Source of the DNA: Balneola sp.
Lineage (GTDB): Bacteria; Bacteroidota; Rhodothermia; Balneolales; Balneolaceae
Assembly: GCA_002696035.1 (NCBI GenBank)
Contig: NZQV01000023.1
Span: 1-50,295, forward strand
DNA: 50,295 nucleotides
Direction: 5' to 3'
Under the pieces are notes generated by a model. The model did no database searches. It saw nothing but the letters and a program-made list of their open reading frames with translations, and was not told where the DNA came from. Shown piece by piece: positions 34,869-41,862 of this stretch (its first letter is position 1; the number at the start of each line of letters is the position of its first letter). A program made the position numbers and the translations under genes.

Positions 34869-35444
34869 ATGAAACAAGCCGACTACATTGCCCTTATAGA
34901 AAGCTATGGGGGCAATTTTTCTCTATCCGATTTTGAAATCCAGGGTGATATCTCCCGAATGGATGTGGATTTCCTGCGGTCTTTTTTGGCCTGGAGAGAT
35001 TGGACGGGAATTAAAACCCTGATTACGTCTGCCTGGCGAGATGGAGACCCGAAATCCCACGGTAAAGGCCTGGCCATTGACTGCCTTTTGTTTTCCGAAT
35101 GGCTTACCAAACAGACAAGCCCACTTCAGCACTGGCTGCTTGCAACCACCTGGCCCTTTCAGGGAGTAGGGTTGTATTTCGACTGGACATTCACTCATAA
35201 GTTATGTGGACAAAAGATCCCGGCCATTGGCCTTCATGTGGACGGGTGGAGTGGCAAGCGGATCAACGAGCGGCCCCTGCGATGGCTCCGGATTGATGGA
35301 TTTTACTACTACCAATCAACGAAAACCGCAAGGTTTTACTGCCGGGAAAACAAACAAACGATAACGCTTACAGAAGCCATTCAGGACTACGAGCAACGCT
35401 ATGAGCAAATCACCAAGGCACGAGCACTACCTCAGCAAGTATAA
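34869..35444 (+). CDS. M15-type peptidoglycan peptidase (probable endolysin)
   Basis: 191 residues with a peptidase M15/hedgehog-like zinc site: H64 and D71 in SHGKGLAIDC, and H123 in PAIGLHVDG. This family cleaves peptide cross-links of the cell wall. No signal peptide or anchor is present, so unlike the transglycosylase it would stay cytoplasmic until a holin releases it. It overlaps the next gene (holin-like) by 44 bp, which fits a lysis cassette. Confidence 0.75.
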   Translation: MKQADYIALIESYGGNFSLSDFEIQGDISRMDVDFLRSFLAWRDWTGIKTLITSAWRDGDPKSHGKGLAIDCLLFSEWLTKQTSPLQHWLLATTWPFQGVGLYFDWTFTHKLCGQKIPAIGLHVDGWSGKRINERPLRWLRIDGFYYYQSTKTARFYCRENKQTITLTEAIQDYEQRYEQITKARALPQQV

Positions 35445-35688
35445 AGAGCTGATTATTACGACCATTATTTGCCTGTTTTTGACCGGCATTTATGACTCGA
35501 TCAACAATCAAACCGCTGAAATAAAACGGTGGTATGAGCTGATGATTAATATTCGGGCGGAGCAAAAAATTCAAGGCGTTGACCTGGAATCAATAAAAGA
35601 GTCCATTGAGTCTTTTCAGACTAAAACCGACCAGGAACTAACCAAACACGAACAACGTATTCAGTCCCTTGAAAGATGGAGTGAATAA
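35401..35688 (+). CDS. Holin- or spanin-like small membrane protein
   Basis: 95 residues: a basic N-terminus, one membrane segment (about 17-32, LIITTIICLFLTGIY) and a C-terminal coiled coil (about 50-95). It overlaps the M15 peptidase gene and the next membrane-protein gene. Position and topology suit a lysis protein; the exact type cannot be told. Confidence 0.6.
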   Translation: MSKSPRHEHYLSKYKELIITTIICLFLTGIYDSINNQTAEIKRWYELMINIRAEQKIQGVDLESIKESIESFQTKTDQELTKHEQRIQSLERWSE

Positions 35689-35998
35689 AAATAAATATCC
35701 CTTCTTAACCTTGATACTCATGAAGAAACTACTCCGAAACGCACTCAAAGCCGTACCAACTTTGATTACTTTATTCAGAAAAGAAACACCCCAGGAAGGA
35801 AAGGATATCGCTAAAAGCGGACTAACCACCTTGGGTATAACTGGTATGATTACAACCGGAAGAATCAATGCCGGAGAAATGGACGAAACCGTACTCATTA
35901 TTCTGGCTATCGTGGAAGCTATTGGATATGTGTATGGGGTGATTGCTTTAGTTGCTGGTTCTTCCCAAAACACAGATATTCAACAAAATCAGCTATAA
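35669..35998 (+). CDS. Holin-like small membrane protein
   Basis: 109 residues from 35669; the M at 35720 (MKKLLRNALKAVP) is a likely alternative start. It has two weakly to strongly hydrophobic segments (about 52-65 and 73-98, VLIILAIVEAIGYVYGVIAL). Last rightward gene of the element, after the peptidase and the single-segment protein, so a holin is the best guess. Confidence 0.58.
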   Translation: MKDGVNKNKYPFLTLILMKKLLRNALKAVPTLITLFRKETPQEGKDIAKSGLTTLGITGMITTGRINAGEMDETVLIILAIVEAIGYVYGVIALVAGSSQNTDIQQNQL

Positions 35999-36206
35999 AG
36001 AACGTGTTAATTCTTTATGTAGATCAAAATAGAATATAACACCTTGTCAAAATATACGCTTACCAGTATATTCAATTAGTGCCCTGTACCTTGCGAAGTC
36101 CTAAGTTCCATTTGGGAAACGAATTTAATTTCATAGCAGATACGGGGCATTTCTTTTTGTTTTCGAATCATCCCGTTTGGCGTTGCTAATAAGGCTAAGC
36201 TGTCTC

Positions 36207-36650
36207 TCACTTATCCTTCTGGTAATTCTCTTTAAAATGATTCCACATTGAAGTAGGATCAGTGATTGGCAAAGGAGCGTCTGCCAATATGGTTGATTGA
36301 GCTTTCACCAATAAAGCTCCCCTGGTAGTAGAATAGGCAATAGAAATTAATGAAATAATGAGGTGATCAGGAAGATTTACTTCCCCCTTTTCATTTGTAT
36401 CTAAATCTCCTGAAAGTCTAAAAGTGGTTTCTGTTTCAATTCCCCCCAGTGATACAGGTTTTTGTTTTCCATGTAGAGCCTCAATTTTTAAAAAAACCTG
36501 AAATTTATTGTGCTCAGGGACAAAATTAACCTTCAAGCCAATATTAAAATTAATTCGATCCTTTCTAATATTCTGAGTTTCCTCATTATCTGAAAAACTA
36601 AAAGACCGGACTTTAAAAGCATCAACACCAAAGCTTACTTTACGTTCCAT
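36207..36650 (-). CDS. SecB-like chaperone of a toxin-antitoxin-chaperone (TAC) module
   Basis: 147 residues with SecB-like beta strands (INFNIGLKVNFVPE, FQVFLKIEAL) and a C-terminal helix region (LIISLISIAYSTTRGALLVK, ending LPITDPTSMW) resembling the SecB helix before its Leu-Pro end. In TAC systems a dedicated SecB-like protein protects the antitoxin from degradation. Its start directly abuts the antitoxin stop (TAA-ATG). The family call rests on pattern recognition and gene order. Confidence 0.65.
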   Translation of the reverse strand: MERKVSFGVDAFKVRSFSFSDNEETQNIRKDRINFNIGLKVNFVPEHNKFQVFLKIEALHGKQKPVSLGGIETETTFRLSGDLDTNEKGEVNLPDHLIISLISIAYSTTRGALLVKAQSTILADAPLPITDPTSMWNHFKENYQKDK

Positions 36651-37139
36651 TTAACTCGCTTTTCGGTAATTAAAAGGGTTCATATTTGTGGTGTCTTCGG
36701 CTGCATCAACTTCCATTTCTCCTTTTTTCTCATTGAAAAAATTAAATGAAAATGATTCATCCGCTACAAACTGTGATACTTCATCCTCTTGGTTATAAGA
36801 TGCCGAAATAGTATCCATACTGATTGATTGAACAATTATACCCTGCTCTTCTAATTCTTCCATAAAAAAGTCAGGCGCTACAATTACATTTTCACATAAT
36901 GCGTCTTCTAATGCGGATATGGTTTTAAGTGTCGGGTTAGCTTCTCCTGAAATTATCTCGGAAATCTGGCTAGGGCGTAATCCTGCCTCTTCGGCTAATT
37001 TCTTTTGCGTCCATCCTTTTCGTTCCAGGCAATTTTGCACCTGCGCAGCAATATACATTTGGTTGTCTATGAATCTCGCATTGGGAGATTCAATAGCTTC
37101 AAATTCCGCTCTGATTTGTTCTGTTCTTTTTTTATCCAT
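36651..37139 (-). CDS. HigA-type antitoxin with extended C-terminus (TAC module)
   Basis: 162 residues. A clear HTH_3/XRE domain (about 28-80: GWTQKKLAEEAGLRPSQISE, then GEANPTLKTISALEDAL). The ~70-residue C-terminal extension has aromatic clusters (FSFNFFNE, NPFNYRKAS), as expected of a chaperone-addiction segment recognised by SecB-like partners. Its ribosome site AGGAGG is embedded in the last codons of the toxin gene, which starts antitoxin synthesis efficiently. Confidence 0.8.
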   Translation of the reverse strand: MDKKRTEQIRAEFEAIESPNARFIDNQMYIAAQVQNCLERKGWTQKKLAEEAGLRPSQISEIISGEANPTLKTISALEDALCENVIVAPDFFMEELEEQGIIVQSISMDTISASYNQEDEVSQFVADESFSFNFFNEKKGEMEVDAAEDTTNMNPFNYRKAS

Positions 37140-37141
37140 GC

Positions 37142-37636
37142 TTACCTCCTATCTATGTAATCTTCTTTATTAAACACAAGATTACCTTGAATTTCTCCAT
37201 CTAACGTTACCCAAATTTCTTCTCGTTCTACTGCTTTTTCAAAACATTGATTCACCCATCTGAGGCCATATTCTGCGTTTTTAAGAAAAGGATCGTCTTG
37301 GGTAGCTCGCACATTTTTTTCTCCTCCATTTCCAAATATCACCATCTGATTACTCCAACGGAGACAGTACCAGCGCAAGTTCCCTCTTCGTACATATAAT
37401 GCATTAACCATGTCGCCGGGTAAACCTTCATCTTTAAAAAATTGAAGCCGTGCACCGTACTTATCTTTTAAATTGAATAATACCTGTTTCAAGTCAGCAA
37501 AATGCCTGTTTTGATTCACTCTGTCATTATCTAAAAATTTATCACCTTCAGATAATTCTTCCCCTTCTATAAGTATGGTATAGAATGTTGCTCTTTTCCC
37601 TTTGAAGAAGGGTATTATTTGAAACGAGAAGTTCAC
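37142..37636 (-). CDS. Probable toxin of the TAC module
   Basis: 164 residues, first gene of the three-gene set. A segment RWYCLRWSNQMVIFGNGGEK followed by NVRATQDDP resembles patterns in RelE/HigB-like or related toxins, where a conserved Gly-Gly-Lys turn occurs. I cannot assign an exact family. Gene order toxin, antitoxin, SecB matches described TAC loci. A frame of similar size found only upstream of antitoxins would support it. Function is inferred from context. Confidence 0.6.
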   Translation of the reverse strand: MNFSFQIIPFFKGKRATFYTILIEGEELSEGDKFLDNDRVNQNRHFADLKQVLFNLKDKYGARLQFFKDEGLPGDMVNALYVRRGNLRWYCLRWSNQMVIFGNGGEKNVRATQDDPFLKNAEYGLRWVNQCFEKAVEREEIWVTLDGEIQGNLVFNKEDYIDRR

Positions 37637-37639
37637 TTA

Positions 37640-37878
37640 AATTAGTATAATTGTCAAGTAATTGACAGGTTTATTTTTTGATTGAATACACTAAAAGATT
37701 GTTACCTATAAACATGACATGCAAATGTAGTAAATATTACAACCTCTATTCAGATTCTTTTTGAACAAATCCTGAACAGAATTATCCATAGATAGAAAAG
37801 CATACACAATACCATTTGTTTGAGGCGGAGCCTCTATGGGGCATCACGGAGCGGAGCGCGGTGGCGAGGGCAAGTTCC
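37640..37878. other. Intergenic region upstream of the TAC module
   Basis: About 240 bp with no gene: an AT-rich leader just upstream of the toxin start, including TTGTCAAGTAATTGACAGG (possible operator TGTCAAG/..TTGACA), then a GC-rich stretch of about 60 bp near 37830-37870. Confidence 0.4.
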
Positions 37879-38004
37879 CTAATCCTTCTTCGGAGGATTT
37901 GTCTTTGTAACATCCGGACGAGGCGGTTTTGTTTTACTATTCTGCTGTTCTCTTTTCTTTTCTTGATACTTTGGGGTGCTTTTCTTTTTCTTTGAATCGC
38001 TCAT
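37879..38004 (-). CDS. Tiny Lys/Pro-rich ORF (41 aa), coupled
   Basis: Forty-one residues beginning MSDSKKKKSTP and ending TNPPKKD, strongly basic and disordered. Its ATG overlaps the stop of the previous small ORF (ATGA), as in a coupled operon. Too short to classify; kept because of the overlap and the shared Lys/Pro composition with its neighbour. Confidence 0.4.
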   Translation of the reverse strand: MSDSKKKKSTPKYQEKKREQQNSKTKPPRPDVTKTNPPKKD

Positions 38005-38105
38005 TTTTGGGGTGGTTTTTTACTTTGACTTGCCGATGGTCTTGGATGTTTAGTTTTCCCCTTCTTTACAGGGACTGTCTGTTGTGTTTTTTGCATTTTA
38101 GCCAT
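38001..38105 (-). CDS. Tiny Lys/Pro-rich ORF (34 aa), coupled
   Basis: Thirty-four residues, start MAKMQKTQQT, end SKKPPQK. It starts 3 bp after the stop of the membrane protein gene at 38109 and overlaps the next tiny ORF by 4 bp. Basic, Pro-rich and without a recognisable domain. Confidence 0.4.
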   Translation of the reverse strand: MAKMQKTQQTVPVKKGKTKHPRPSASQSKKPPQK

Positions 38106-38108
38106 GAT

Positions 38109-38498
38109 TCATAGATTAATGGTGAAGAATATTACAAAAACGGTTATAGCTGCGATTAAAAACCCAAATGACCAGTTATTCAATCGGTTCGTTGTTACAT
38201 CCTGTTCATCACTTTCGGTTTGCTTTCCTTGTAACTCAAGAGTTCCCGCTTTAATGGCGGATTTATGGGACAATAGGATTAGCAGAAGTGATATAACAAA
38301 ACCTGCCCACGAAGCTATCATAAGGAACTTCCAAATGGCTTCCTCGAGATCAACTAAGTCTTTTACGAAGCCCAGAGTTAAGATCAATCCCCCGCTGGAC
38401 AAATACACAATTAGTTTGTCAAACTGTTCCTGGGCATAATCCCGCATCTCACGAACAGTTGATCTGTATTCTTCCAATTCTTTTTCTTGTTCTGTCAA
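38109..38498 (-). CDS. Small two-helix membrane protein with N-terminal coiled coil
   Basis: 129 residues: a charged coiled-coil start (about 1-28, EQEKELEEYRSTVREM), hydrophobic segments near 30-45, 55-80 (FLMIASWAGFVISLLLILLS) and 108-127 (WSFGFLIAAITVFVIFFTI). Membrane proteins of this size often occur in defence islands as effectors, but no family is recognised. Lies between the TAC module and the OLD nuclease gene, with separate spacing on both sides. Confidence 0.6.
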   Translation of the reverse strand: MTEQEKELEEYRSTVREMRDYAQEQFDKLIVYLSSGGLILTLGFVKDLVDLEEAIWKFLMIASWAGFVISLLLILLSHKSAIKAGTLELQGKQTESDEQDVTTNRLNNWSFGFLIAAITVFVIFFTINL

Positions 38499-38673
38499 AC
38501 TTTAACTCTGTTTCTAATTACAATTCCTCAAGCTCCAGTAACTGGTTATATGTATGATCTATACGAATGTACTTAATTATCCTAACCGAATTAAGATTCT
38601 TTTTAAACAAATTTTAGACGGAGTTTTCCACAAACATGAATGGGGTAGCAGTAGCTAACCAACCATTGTAAGA

Positions 38674-40629
38674 TCAGTTAAACAATACATTAGAAATTTT
38701 CTTATGTAATCGTATTATATCTCCTGCCTTTCCTTTATCTATTATTTCTTCTTTAAAAAATACTAGAGTCTCAGCAATCTTTACCTTACTTGGTTCTTTG
38801 ATATTTTTCTTTTCACACCAATCCTTCACTGACTTCATCACATTGGGAGATTTTAAATCATTAATTTGCATTTCATAACGCCCGTCATGATGAATTTTAA
38901 GCTGTTCATTTATAGCTCTCAAAAGTTGCTTGTTGTCAACGTAGTCTTCTAATGTATATCCATTTTTCAAACTAAAAATTAATGATTTATCGACTCCATT
39001 GGCTTCTAGGTTTTTGCTATAATTTTTACCCGCACTATCACCATCAACTAAATAAGCAACTCTTGGAGCCTCAAGGTCTAAATCTTTGATATCAGAATTT
39101 GCAACTCTAGACAATCCTGGAGCAACTTGAAAATTCAAATTCTCAGTTTGCGTGGCTTGGCGCAATAAGGTAGGAAGTAAAATCATTTCCGTAGGTCCCT
39201 CTCCTATTACAGCTCTTCTGGTTGGCACAAATGAAAGTAGACTTGCCCCCATAGCAAATAATAAAGAAGAAAAGCCTGGTGCAGAATGCCAAAAACTCTG
39301 ATAAACTTTACTCTCTTTTGTATCAACATTATTCTCATCAATAATCGGAGACATAACTCTTATTCCAGTGCCTAAATCACTAGGTAAACATCCGGCTGAG
39401 TGAGTTGTATATATAATCTTTCCAGCTTCTTTTTGATTTTCGAACATTCTTATCAAATCAGCTTGTGCATCATAGTGCAAATGCATTTCAGCTTCATCAA
39501 TTAATATAATTGGAGGTTTCTTTAGAGATCTTTTTGATAAATAAGCAAATAGAGCAAAAAATGCTTTCATCCCATCACTTCTCTCTGCTATTTCAGTATA
39601 GCCTTTTGATTCACCTACATATATTCTAATTACATCTGAGGCTAATTCTAATTTTGGATATACATTTGATTGCCCCCAACTTTCCGTAAATTTTTTCTTT
39701 AAAAGTATATTTGCACTCTCCTGAATTTCTTGCCTTTTAGCATGTTCAGATTGCTGAATACATTTATTAAGATCAGAGGAATTTATTTTAGCCAAATCGA
39801 AAAGGTTTTGCAGAGGTCGAGGTAATTCACTTCTCAAAACTTTGATATCATATTCAGACGATAGATTTCTATCCTTTTCACTAAAAGGTAGGATTCTAGG
39901 TCTTTCATCTTCCAAGAACTCTATTGCTCTTATTTCTGGATTTTTCTCAGATTCATATCTTTTTTGCTCTATTATAGAATCTACTAGTTCATCCAAATAG
40001 CTGATCTTTCTTTTATCACCTATTTTTGATATAACACTATTTAATACCTCAATAATATTATCAATATAACTTAGATCAACACTTTTTAAATTTTGTGATT
40101 CAGTGCTTAAAATGGAGATTAAATCTTTGAGGTATTCCTTGACTGATTTTTTAACCTCAATCAGTTTATTATTCTCATCCTTTTTTTGAACATTGTATGT
40201 GTAATTAAAAGTACTCTTAACTAAATTATATTTTAGTGCCTTAGATATTCGAACTTTTAATTCATCTCTTTTTCCTAAATCTCTTTCAATTTTAGGATAA
40301 ACCCTTTTGATAATATTTCCATCCGCAGATTTTTCAATTATATACCAACTTGGTTCACCAATACCCCCAAACTCATTTATTCTAATTTTCTCAGAATTAC
40401 TAACTTTAAACTTCAATTCTATAACTTTGTCATTGGGACTTATCTGATTTACTCTTGATAATGATTTCACCGGAATTGGATTAGTATTTTCAATCTGTTC
40501 TAAAACCTCCAGAAAAGAACTTTTCCCAGCTTCATTAGGCCCAATAATTGCAATTATTTTACCATTTAAAGTTATATCTACATTACTAAGCCTCTTAAAT
40601 CCTTTTATTTTTGCTTTATAAAGTTCCAT
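38674..40629 (-). CDS. OLD-family nuclease: AAA ATPase plus TOPRIM
   Basis: 651 residues. ABC/SMC-type ATPase: Walker A GPNEAGKSS near 30, signature-like RSDGMKAFFAL region near 348 and Walker B IILIDEAEMHLH near 373, then the H-loop THSAG. A C-terminal TOPRIM nuclease has GEGPTE near 471 and VDGDSAG near 520. OLD proteins include GajA of Gabija and other anti-phage nucleases. No UvrD-like helicase (GajB) or reverse transcriptase lies next to it, so it is not a standard Gabija or retron. It follows the R-M and HEPN genes on the same strand after a 132-bp gap containing an R-M tail copy. Confidence 0.85.
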   Translation of the reverse strand: MELYKAKIKGFKRLSNVDITLNGKIIAIIGPNEAGKSSFLEVLEQIENTNPIPVKSLSRVNQISPNDKVIELKFKVSNSEKIRINEFGGIGEPSWYIIEKSADGNIIKRVYPKIERDLGKRDELKVRISKALKYNLVKSTFNYTYNVQKKDENNKLIEVKKSVKEYLKDLISILSTESQNLKSVDLSYIDNIIEVLNSVISKIGDKRKISYLDELVDSIIEQKRYESEKNPEIRAIEFLEDERPRILPFSEKDRNLSSEYDIKVLRSELPRPLQNLFDLAKINSSDLNKCIQQSEHAKRQEIQESANILLKKKFTESWGQSNVYPKLELASDVIRIYVGESKGYTEIAERSDGMKAFFALFAYLSKRSLKKPPIILIDEAEMHLHYDAQADLIRMFENQKEAGKIIYTTHSAGCLPSDLGTGIRVMSPIIDENNVDTKESKVYQSFWHSAPGFSSLLFAMGASLLSFVPTRRAVIGEGPTEMILLPTLLRQATQTENLNFQVAPGLSRVANSDIKDLDLEAPRVAYLVDGDSAGKNYSKNLEANGVDKSLIFSLKNGYTLEDYVDNKQLLRAINEQLKIHHDGRYEMQINDLKSPNVMKSVKDWCEKKNIKEPSKVKIAETLVFFKEEIIDKGKAGDIIRLHKKISNVLFN

Positions 40630-40686
40630 ATTTGTTTGCTATTCATTTATTAACTCAGTCATGTAAATTACATTTACACTATGCCA

Positions 40687-40748
40687 CACTCCCCTCCACA
40701 ATCCCAATCTCCTCTTCACTCAATCCATACAACTCATATACCAGTAGG
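40687..40748 (-). repeat. 62-bp duplicated tail of the type IIG R-M gene (remnant copy)
   Basis: Matches 41864-41925 with about five differences in 62 bp. On the minus strand it still reads LVYELYGLSEEEIGIVEG and a stop, like the real R-M C-terminus, with most differences at silent codon positions. It lies between the HEPN stop and the OLD start. Confidence 0.85.
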
Positions 40749-40761
40749 AACAAATCTATTA

Positions 40762-41862
40762 TTATGTATCACTTTCATCATTATTAGTATCGGTTTCATT
40801 ATTCTCACCCTCTTCATCAATTCCATCGTTAGTACCAGTTTTTAAATCAGGAATTTCAAAATATAATCTCTGAAACTCTTTTGCCTCTAAAAATTTTTGA
40901 ATCGCTGATATATTAATTACGCCAATTTCTTGCATAGCCTTAATTGTTGCTGGCGGAATAATTGGTGTTGAAACTGCCTTTAGTATTTCAGGATCAATTT
41001 GAAACATTTTATCCTCAAAAATACTCGACCATTTCTTAAACGCTTTAGACAATTTTTCTTTTGTCATTTTACGCTTTGCACCCCTTATAGTCCTATTCAA
41101 TTGGGTCCTGTACTCCTCTAACTGATTTACCTCATACACACGCAATAATCTGTGGTGCATTACTTTATTTCTAATTGGGATAACTCGATCTTTGATTTTT
41201 TCTTTAAGCTCATACCAAGTTTCTTTATCATCAAAATAATTTGAGAAAACATCCTCCCATATAGAAATTGTTTTACTTTTATTCGCTAACCCATCTTTCA
41301 ACTTTTCTATCGAATCGTATTTATTAAGTAGCTCTTCTAAATCAGATACAGTTAACGGTTTTTCTTTAGACCACTCAGTATATTCTGCTGTTACGATTTC
41401 AATGAGACCATCAAACATGGTGAACTCAATTGGATGGTGAAGTTTCACTTCATTCTTACCAGAACTCTTTTCAATTTCTATAGCCCTCTCCCTTAAATTT
41501 TTAGGAATCAATTGGTCCCACCAAGCAAAACCTGCAACTTCAATCATTGTTTTGCTAATGAATTTCCTTAGTTCGGTTTCAATTTCTGATAAGATTTTAT
41601 AAGCATTTCCTCTTAGTTCATCACCAAGCTCATCATTTGCACGAAAAACTCCTTCCCTTTCAAATTCAATTTTGTCATAACACGCATCAACGTTTTGCTT
41701 ATCACCTTTTATTTTTAACGAATAAAATTTCCTTTTCTCTGTGATCTCTCTTTCTATATCTAATCGACTTAATTTATTTGAGATTTCTTTTTCAAAATCT
41801 TCTTTATTTAGAATTGATAAATCAATCCAATACTCTAGTTTATATTTCTTATTCGAAGTCAT
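40762..41862 (-). CDS. Swt1-type HEPN domain protein
   Basis: 366 residues. HEPN domain (about 90-265) with the pattern of Swt1-HEPN proteins: AYKILSEIETELRKFISKTM, then WWDQLIPKNLRERA, and the R-x4-H active-site motif RNKVMH near 230. HEPN proteins are commonly metal-independent RNases and frequent in defence and abortive infection. The N-terminal ~80 residues and the acidic tail are unassigned. Its ATG overlaps the R-M stop (ATGA), so it is translated together with the R-M enzyme. Confidence 0.78.
   Translation of the reverse strand: MTSNKKYKLEYWIDLSILNKEDFEKEISNKLSRLDIEREITEKRKFYSLKIKGDKQNVDACYDKIEFEREGVFRANDELGDELRGNAYKILSEIETELRKFISKTMIEVAGFAWWDQLIPKNLRERAIEIEKSSGKNEVKLHHPIEFTMFDGLIEIVTAEYTEWSKEKPLTVSDLEELLNKYDSIEKLKDGLANKSKTISIWEDVFSNYFDDKETWYELKEKIKDRVIPIRNKVMHHRLLRVYEVNQLEEYRTQLNRTIRGAKRKMTKEKLSKAFKKWSSIFEDKMFQIDPEILKAVSTPIIPPATIKAMQEIGVINISAIQKFLEAKEFQRLYFEIPDLKTGTNDGIDEEGENNETDTNNDESDT

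Larger units (their letters stand above)
10640..35998 (+). mobile_element. Integrated tailless, membrane-containing virus-like element
   Basis: About 25 kb with one leftward repressor and about 30 rightward, often overlapping genes. It has phage-like control and replication modules (repressor, primase, SF3 helicase), an ATPase, candidate jelly-roll capsid proteins, about ten small proteins with a single C-terminal membrane anchor, a spike-like protein, lytic transglycosylase, peptidase and holin-like genes. No terminase, portal, tape measure, tail sheath/tube or integrase is visible. The combination fits an internal-membrane icosahedral virus rather than a tailed phage or conjugative element. 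The left edge is inferred from the tRNA fragment and the end of repeat mosaic, and the right edge from the strand switch at 36.0 kb. No flanking direct repeat was found by eye. Confidence 0.7.

Noticed and set aside
10640-35998. Ordinary tailed prophage or a conjugative element
   Set aside because: No terminase, portal, major tail, tape-measure, integrase, relaxase or type IV secretion gene could be recognised; many single-anchor proteins are atypical for both.
38674-40629. Standard Gabija or retron system
   Set aside because: The OLD-type nuclease has no adjacent UvrD-like helicase or reverse transcriptase; its neighbours are a HEPN protein and R-M tail remnant.
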